From positions 1-64,000 of the forward strand of contig JBEWZL010000145.1 of assembly GCA_045837725.1 (NCBI GenBank): DNA of 64,000 nt, read 5' to 3'. Numbering within the stretch: position 1 is the first letter of the stretch; each line of letters begins with the position of its first letter. Shown one piece after another: positions 58,517 to 64,000 of the stretch. This DNA is from Vermamoeba vermiformis (lineage: Eukaryota; Tubulinea; Echinamoebida). The notes beneath the pieces were generated by a model. The model worked only from the letters and a program-made list of their open reading frames with translations. It did not search any database and was not told where the DNA came from. A program made the translations under genes and the position numbers.

Positions 58517-60517
58517 TTACGATGATTCGTCGCTGCTCGAAGTAGTTTGTCTTTTAGCCTTTGTAGCTGCAGAGCCATCAATTCGTTCTTTTTCTCCGTC
58601 TACATTAGCCTTGCCTAAATAACTAAATTAAGGACCTTGCGTTTGTAACGGGATCTAACTCCATTAAATTGCCTTCTAAAATTAAAATAGCATAGTGGTG
58701 TTATACTTACTCGTCTCCTTCTTTGGTTTATTTTCAGAGCTCTCACTTTGATTCGTTGATGGGAATGTACTGACAGAGCTCGAGGAATGCATCGACATTC
58801 GTTTCATGCGCAACAGATCATTGGCTGAACGACTGTGAATTATAGACTTGCGTTCTAAGATGTCTCGAGCTGGGGGCTATAAATATTATAAAAATTAGTT
58901 TCTACTACTAATACATCCGTAACCACGTAATTGAATTTTTGTCTGTATTGATCTATGATTGTGAAATATTAAAATATATGCTTACACCAAACAGGTCGTC
59001 AAAGTAGTACAATAATAGTCGCAAAACTTTTGAGCCTTTGGCCAGATCTTTCGTTTTAATTTTGTTGACTGCGTTATCAGGTCTCAATATGCAATATCCA
59101 ATTGACTATACCATAATAAGATGTTAATATTAACATACATAACATAACCGGTTGAATTAAAAATATAGTAACTAATGTAAGCCCGTGTAACGATCGAATT
59201 TGCACTGAATTTTTGGATCTGCCACGCTTTCAATTAAAATGCAATAAATCTGTAATACTAGTATTATAAGTAAGATAATAACGTACTTGTAAGATCTTTC
59301 CGCTCATTTCTTCGCTCGTGAACCAATCGTCGGCTACGCCTTTCAAACATTGGAAAACCTACAAAGGAATTAGAATTGAGTACAAATTATTCATCATGCG
59401 CGATAAGTGCACTATTATCGTTATTATAATGATGCAATCTGAAAATAGTTCGTAGAATGGTAAAGAGAGCGATAGCGCAATGTAAAACCGATTAAATTTC
59501 GTATCTTTTAGATTTCAAATTGCTTAATATGTATATATTATACAATCCTTATTACTTACTCGCTTAGCTGCATTTGAATGTATTTTAGGCAAACTGTCCA
59601 TCTAATAACAAAAAGGAATTAGTCGAGAGGAATTGAAAATTACAACCGCTCAATTTAATTTACTAAAATATTAATAATAAGGTGGATATAATAATATAAT
59701 TGTATTCATCCGTTATAAGTTGTAAAGCTTGATATAAAATTGCGGTACGTAATTAACGCTTAGTTTGCATACCAATTTTTTAACGCTTTCTCTGCCGTCG
59801 CCTTTATCATCATAACCTGCAAATAATAGACATATTTAGCTAGGTCTATAAGAAAATTAATTATTCCGCAATCGAATGCGTAGTAATAAAATTAAATTTT
59901 TGCTTTTTTTAGAGCGATCTGGATGTTATCCCACCCTTCAAATAGTTTAACTATAAGGCTGATATTTCCATATATTATTCGTAAAACTTACCTTTAAACT
60001 TTTTCTTAATAATTTGACACAAGGGTTTGAAAGTAGCGCACGGCAAGATGGGTTCCGGCAACAATTTTAAATAGAGCTTGAATGCTCCTGCTATAGTTTG
60101 TACATCTTCACTTTGAGGGATTTTTAAATCGCCCATTGATAATTGTCGGCGCAAGTCAGCTACCTCCTTTGCCGTCTCGCTAGCCAATAAAAGCTGGTCG
60201 CCATCTATGCCTAAAATAGAATTTAAATTAATATCGACACAATATGGTATTATTTTTGATCGAGTATTAAAGTATATGCTCGTTGAGTCTTTAATTGCCA
60301 GAATTTGTTTGCGAATCCTCGGTTTAAAAATAAAATAGAAGGAATACTCACCTCTCGTTTCGATATGAAGTGCTAATAATTCTAATACTACTGGAATCTC
60401 GTGATTAGGAATTTCTGCGCCGATAACTTCTGTTTCTTTCGTGATGGCGTCTTCTAACCGTAAACCAAACAGATCTTTACGGCCACCTCGCGGTGTTGTT
60501 TGACCTGAATCCGTCAT
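58517..60517 (-). CDS. RhoGAP-fold protein lacking the arginine finger
   Basis: Starts MTDSGQTTPRGGRKDLFGLR. The RhoGAP fold is recognisable from LEDAITKETEVIGAEIPNHE, IPVVLELLALHIETRG, LRRQLSMGDLKIPQSEDVQ, AGAFKLYLKLLPEPILPCAT, then helices around KKLMDSLPKIHSNAAKRVFQ and RPDNAVNKIKTKDLAKGSK. Where active members have GIFRxSG this one reads GDQLLLAS, so the catalytic Arg is Leu. It probably binds Rho/Rac-type GTPases, or has lost that job, rather than stimulating GTP hydrolysis. A Ser-rich, charged tail follows (NDLLRMKRMSMHSSSSVSTF) and the last exon ends TTSSSDESS. Seven or so exons with AT-rich introns. Convergent with TPS-TPP, 192 bp apart. Confidence 0.83.
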
Positions 60518-60581
60518 TTACTATGGATGTAAAGACTAGTTGTGTTCGTTTACTTGGAATTCAGAAATAATGACGAAATGA

Positions 60582-61130
60582 TTGCGTATCCCAAAGGCGA
60601 ACAAAAAATCTCATAAATGCGTGATTGACACAATCCCAAAAGAAAGTGTTGCTCTCTCAAGTGTAAAAGAAACAAAGTTATTTAATGTTCTTTCAATCAC
60701 AACTACGGAAGTTACCCGAGGTTATCTTACGGCGGATTACCAGAAGAACATAATCAGTTCTTGTAGAAGTACGCAATTTGAGCATAAGAAGTAATACAAA
60801 ATAAATTTATATTTAGGGTAACGATGCTGCAACAAATTATTGCTAACGCAGACTTGGCTCACAACGTACTTGGATTTGTCAGCGATTGGTCGAACCAGTG
60901 GATCCACACAAGATCCACCAAATTTATCCTTTCTTGGTCATCAACACGGACAAATAATCTATTGTTGATCGTTCTAAGTCAGCGAGAGAGCCACACTGCG
61001 TAAGTTTTGACAAAGAATCTTAACATTGATTGGATAATAATGACTCATTTTATGTCCCACTACGAGTGTGTGTTGCGGCGATCGCCGAGTTGCAGATGTG
61101 CAACTAGTGTTGGTGTCATTAAAGGCCTAG
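60582..61130 (+). CDS. Possible three-exon gene, product unknown
   Basis: Open frames at 60582-60792, 60820-61000 and about 61069-61130 join across GT-AG introns (acceptor ATATTTAG at 60819). Segments include LSSVKETKLFNVLSITTTEV, GYLTADYQKNIISSCRST, VTMLQQIIANADLAHNVLGF and SDWSNQWIHTRSTKFILSWS. No family recognised. No good ATG begins the first open stretch, so an upstream exon or a different start is likely. It diverges from the RhoGAP gene, whose start is only 65 bp away. Confidence 0.35.
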
Positions 61131-61364
61131 ATGTATTTGCAATAACACAAATACAGCCGTTAATGCACTCTTGATTTTTATAATAATCAATAAATAAATT
61201 TAACACATAAAGGCATTGCCATTGTTTTCGGGTTCAAAAATCGGAAAATGTTTTTAATTTTTACGTTTCAAAGGAATTAATTTGGATCGACCGAACAATA
61301 CTAGTTTCTTTTATTCATCTTATGAACATAAATAGATGGGAGCTACGAGGAAGATCAAGATGGT

Positions 61365-62291
61365 GTGATGGAAATGAGGCTATTAACATTGTCAAATCAA
61401 GTATTTTGCATTGTTAACCATGCAAACTTGACCAAACTTTCATTACTAAACCTAAGTGAAGCAAGACTTGTCAGAACAAAAGAATATGCCGGTGTGGGTG
61501 ATGTACTTGATGATCAAGGTAGATATTATTGCCAATCTATCATTTTAATCTCTTTAATCTAAGTTGATTCTCTCCTCATTTGTTGTGATGATGAAAATAG
61601 TATGAGTGATGTTGATGATATTGATGATATTCCATGTTATTTGGAGCAATGGAATAAGAATGGTGATATTATGGGTTGCACTCGTGTTCCAGATCTTGAA
61701 GGAGTTTATCGGCATGGCAAGTAAAACTAGTTGTTATTATTCTTCGTTTAACAAAAAAATCTATTCTATTTACAGGTTTAATAAGATGTTTGTACGATTC
61801 TCTGAAGATTCAATTCAAATTTTAAATTGGTCAACTGCATCTGGTTTTATGCTTGGAAAGCAATTGCAAGTAAATGGAGCACCTCCCTCAGTGGAATTGG
61901 AAGATACTGTGACAGTAATTAAAGAACATTACATTTACCAATGTTTCTACTCAGAGGACAGGTAAACTTTATTTTTGTTTTAGCACTAATTGCGATTAAC
62001 ACTAAAACAAACAAATCATCACACATTAAAACTAAGTACCAATTTTATTTTGTGAGCAGAGTTAAAATACGAGTAATAAGTATTCAAAATGGCAGTCAGT
62101 ATACAGTGGCTCCACCAGACAAGTGCATTGGCGAGTTGCACAAATTTAGGATAATATCAAAGGCCGATGAACAATTTGCCGCTGTTGTCTTACAACGTAA
62201 TAAGAAACTAATCGAAAGGTATTGTAAAAACCCAGTTGGGTATATTTCATTTATTTTAGATAATCATTTGCTCAATCTCTTCTTTTCATAG
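61365..62291 (+). CDS. Unrecognised gene in the mobile-element-like block
   Basis: Exons near 61335-61519, 61599-61721, 61776-61961 and 62061-62291 stay open in a joined frame. Parts read LTLSNQVFCIVNHANLTKLS, SDVDDIDDIPCYLEQWNKNG, FVRFSEDSIQILNWSTASGF, EDTVTVIKEHYIYQCFYSED and VAPPDKCIGELHKFRIISKA. No family recognised. The acidic segment and short beta-rich stretches do not point to an enzyme. The start is uncertain (candidate Met at 61368). Its 3' end overlaps the convergent chromodomain gene by about 28 bp, suggesting the two belong to one element. Confidence 0.45.
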
Positions 62292-64000
62292 TCAGCCCAT
62301 ACTTCATTCTTGCTTTGGTCTGCATCTATGAAGCAATTACGTGGCTCCCAGGACTGTTGTCCTCCATCCCAAAGTACCAGCCATTCTAACTTACGTCCAA
62401 CTTTTCGGTGGTCTATAATACTTTTAACTACCCATTCTGCCTCATCTGCAAACAAAAATGAGTTACAATTAAGTATAAACCTACGATTTACCTTCAACCT
62501 GTCGTTTACGCTTCTTTAAATTGACCATTGTTGGTTCTTTTTCTGATGAGACCACAAGCTCTGGTACTTCACGTTTAACTTGGCCAATCTGGAACAAATC
62601 TGTCACAACTTTCACTTCTTCTGTTCTCTCCAGACCTTTGTAATATTCAATGCCCTGTAATGTGTTAGTAACTGAATACTAAAGTACAATCCTCACCTTT
62701 TCAGAAAGAAATTTAGATGTCTTTGTCACTATTGTGGCTATCAACTCCTTGGACACAGGGTTTGGTTGAAGTGCTATAGGTTGGGCTGATGGAGAATGAC
62801 TAAACACAGATTCTTCAACTTCAATCCATTGTTCATCGAGAGATTTTTGTTTGAACAGGAGTGTTGGAGTGCCATCAAGTCCTTTCTTTAGCCAAAAAGC
62901 ATATTTGTCTTTGTGACCACTCATTGATGAGCAGAATGTGAGAAACCACTTTTTCCAGGAAAGAATGGGCCATTGGAGTTCATGAATATACACATCCTTG
63001 GAATAGATTGACTTTGCAAATGTAATAGCATCATTCATAGTTTCAATAACTTTCCATTGGAAGTAAGTATGAAATGGTTGAAATAGTCGGTCAATATCTT
63101 CATGTGTGTGGCCAGGTTGTAAATAATGAATGAAAACCTCTTCAAACCACTCATTGTGCACTAGTAATGCTGCAAATTGAAGCAAATATTGATTTTTGCC
63201 TTCAGCTGCACTGTTATCAACTTGTAAATACAGTGTTGTTGGTCTATTTTGTGGTTGAATTGATAGCAAAGATTCTTTCAAATGATGGAACAGGAGTGAG
63301 ATGTAAAAGTCTGCATCTGCAATGTAATCAGACTCCTTGAAAAACACTAACTCTTTCTTGTTCAGCCCATGGTTAATGAAGCCTACAAAGCTTGCTTGCA
63401 AAAGATTAATATTAGCCCATTCTTTTGGCATTGGATGGTGCTGAGGAAGTTGAAAACTGCCACTTTTGTCTGTAATGATGCTCATCTTCAAAAAGGGTTG
63501 CTTAATGGCAATATCTGTTCTTTGCCGATACATCTGCCTGTCCTTTGTTATATAATCTATGTGTTCATTCATCTGCTGTTTCAATTGCAACAGCTTATCT
63601 TCTGAAGGGCACTGTAGTCGCCGTTGTTTAATCAATAAACAGGTTGAGCACTTGCCAAGTCGAGTCTCCTTTGGTCTTTTAACATTCTAAAATCTTTAGC
63701 AAAATTGAAAGATGCACATAGTAACTTACTGCAAACCATTTGCGCTTGACCTGCTTGAAAGTTTCATAGCTTGGTGTGTCAACTCCTGGGTGAAGATTGG
63801 CAAATTCTCCAGAAAACAGATTGTACCATTCCTTCACACTTGCATTGGTTAGCAATTGCAGTATCAGAACAAGAACTTACGTCATGTGTGATGGTAAGTG
63901 AATTTCATCTTTAGTTGGCACATAATCACCATATGTATTGCAATAGTTTTGGATCCAAGCAGCTACTGAGTCTCTCTTTGGGGAGTCATACACCCGAAAG
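62264..64000 (-). CDS. DUF7869-type transposase-like protein with C-terminal chromodomain (partial)
   Basis: The 5' end is beyond the window. Visible parts: a leader (DSVAAWIQNYCNTYGDYVPT, then KEWYNLFSGEFANLHPGVD), a Cys pair in KCSTCLLIKQRRLQCPSE, and the conserved core TTLYLQVDNSAAEGKNQYLL plus VFIHYLQPGHTHEDIDRLFQ. This is the hallmark of a widespread eukaryotic family (Pfam DUF7869 as I recall) thought to have an RNase-H-like transposase fold, with Asp in QVDN and the GHTHEDID block as likely catalytic parts. A basic linker (NLKKRKRQVE) leads to a chromodomain: EWVVKSIIDHRKVGRKLEW, LVLWDGGQQSWEPRNCF. The chromodomain may steer insertion to marked chromatin, as in chromoviral integrases. 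At least five exons. Confidence 0.7.

Larger units (their letters stand above)
61131..64000. mobile_element. Mobile-element-like block with DUF7869-type and chromodomain gene
   Basis: From about 61.2 kb the text changes: AT-richer coding, hardly any of the GATC-rich intron texture seen before, and no housekeeping gene. It contains an unrecognised plus-strand gene and a convergent minus-strand transposase-like gene with a chromodomain. No terminal repeats can be seen because the right end is outside the window, so the extent and the class (cut-and-paste DNA transposon preferred) are inferences. Confidence 0.5.

Noticed and set aside
1-64000. Apparent excess of GATC-containing words
   Set aside because: Rough local counts were near the expectation for this base composition. 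A proper count is needed before any claim.
1-64000. CRISPR array, prophage or bacterial operon
   Set aside because: Genes are split by spliceosomal introns, and no direct-repeat array or phage-type gene block is visible.

Overview
The window is compact nuclear DNA of a eukaryotic microbe. Genes lie about 2.4 kb apart on both strands and carry many short introns (mostly 50-200 nt) with GT-AG ends and a conspicuous (T)ACTAAT/C branch motif near the acceptor. The gene content (an Ena/VASP protein, WDR82/Swd2, an RBM25-type splicing factor, a Spo22/Zip4-type meiotic TPR protein, a bifunctional trehalose-phosphate synthase/phosphatase, many secreted GPI-type proteins, bacterial-looking families) fits a free-living protist. 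Ena/VASP argues against a fungus, and an amoebozoan-like or other amorphean protist is my best guess. TAG, TAA and TGA are all used as stops.

Layout. 1-4.73 kb: arm A of a large inverted duplication, holding a VIT/VWA surface protein and an F-box/LRR protein. 4.8-34.1 kb (the unique spacer): erythromycin-esterase-like enzyme, RBM25, an EGF surface protein, Ena/VASP, two divergent MACPF genes (one a double-MACPF giant with a 5S rRNA gene in an intron), epoxide hydrolase, S10 carboxypeptidase, a tiny 15-residue-repeat protein, a CDCA7-like zinc-finger/chromodomain protein, a kelch/EGF surface protein, an unrecognised GPI-type protein and an F-box/pseudokinase. 34.5-39.4 kb: arm B, the inverted and apparently intact copy of arm A.

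39.4-60.5 kb: a small gene remnant, ABHD1/3-type hydrolase, a third short relic of the VWA gene, an HEIIH membrane metallopeptidase-like gene, NAD(P)HX epimerase, an RNI-type LRR protein, WDR82 with a U2-like snRNA antisense in an intron, a histidine phosphatase, Spo22/Zip4, TPS-TPP, and a RhoGAP-fold protein lacking the arginine finger. 60.6-64 kb: an unrecognised small gene, then an AT-rich mobile-element-like block with a DUF7869-type transposase-like protein fused to a chromodomain; it runs off the window.

Themes: (i) a surface/secretory set (VIT-VWA, EGF, kelch-EGF, MACPF, carboxypeptidase, epoxide hydrolase, orphan GPI protein) packed in the first 40 kb; (ii) recent segmental duplication with one decaying arm and a third fragment; (iii) core non-coding RNA genes (5S, U2-like) nested in introns of protein genes; (iv) unusual domain fusions (CDCA7-chromo, F-box-pseudokinase, MACPF with bacterial-type GWAxDP repeats, DUF7869-chromo). 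Exon limits were read by eye from splice consensus and frame, so individual boundaries may be off by one alternative site.
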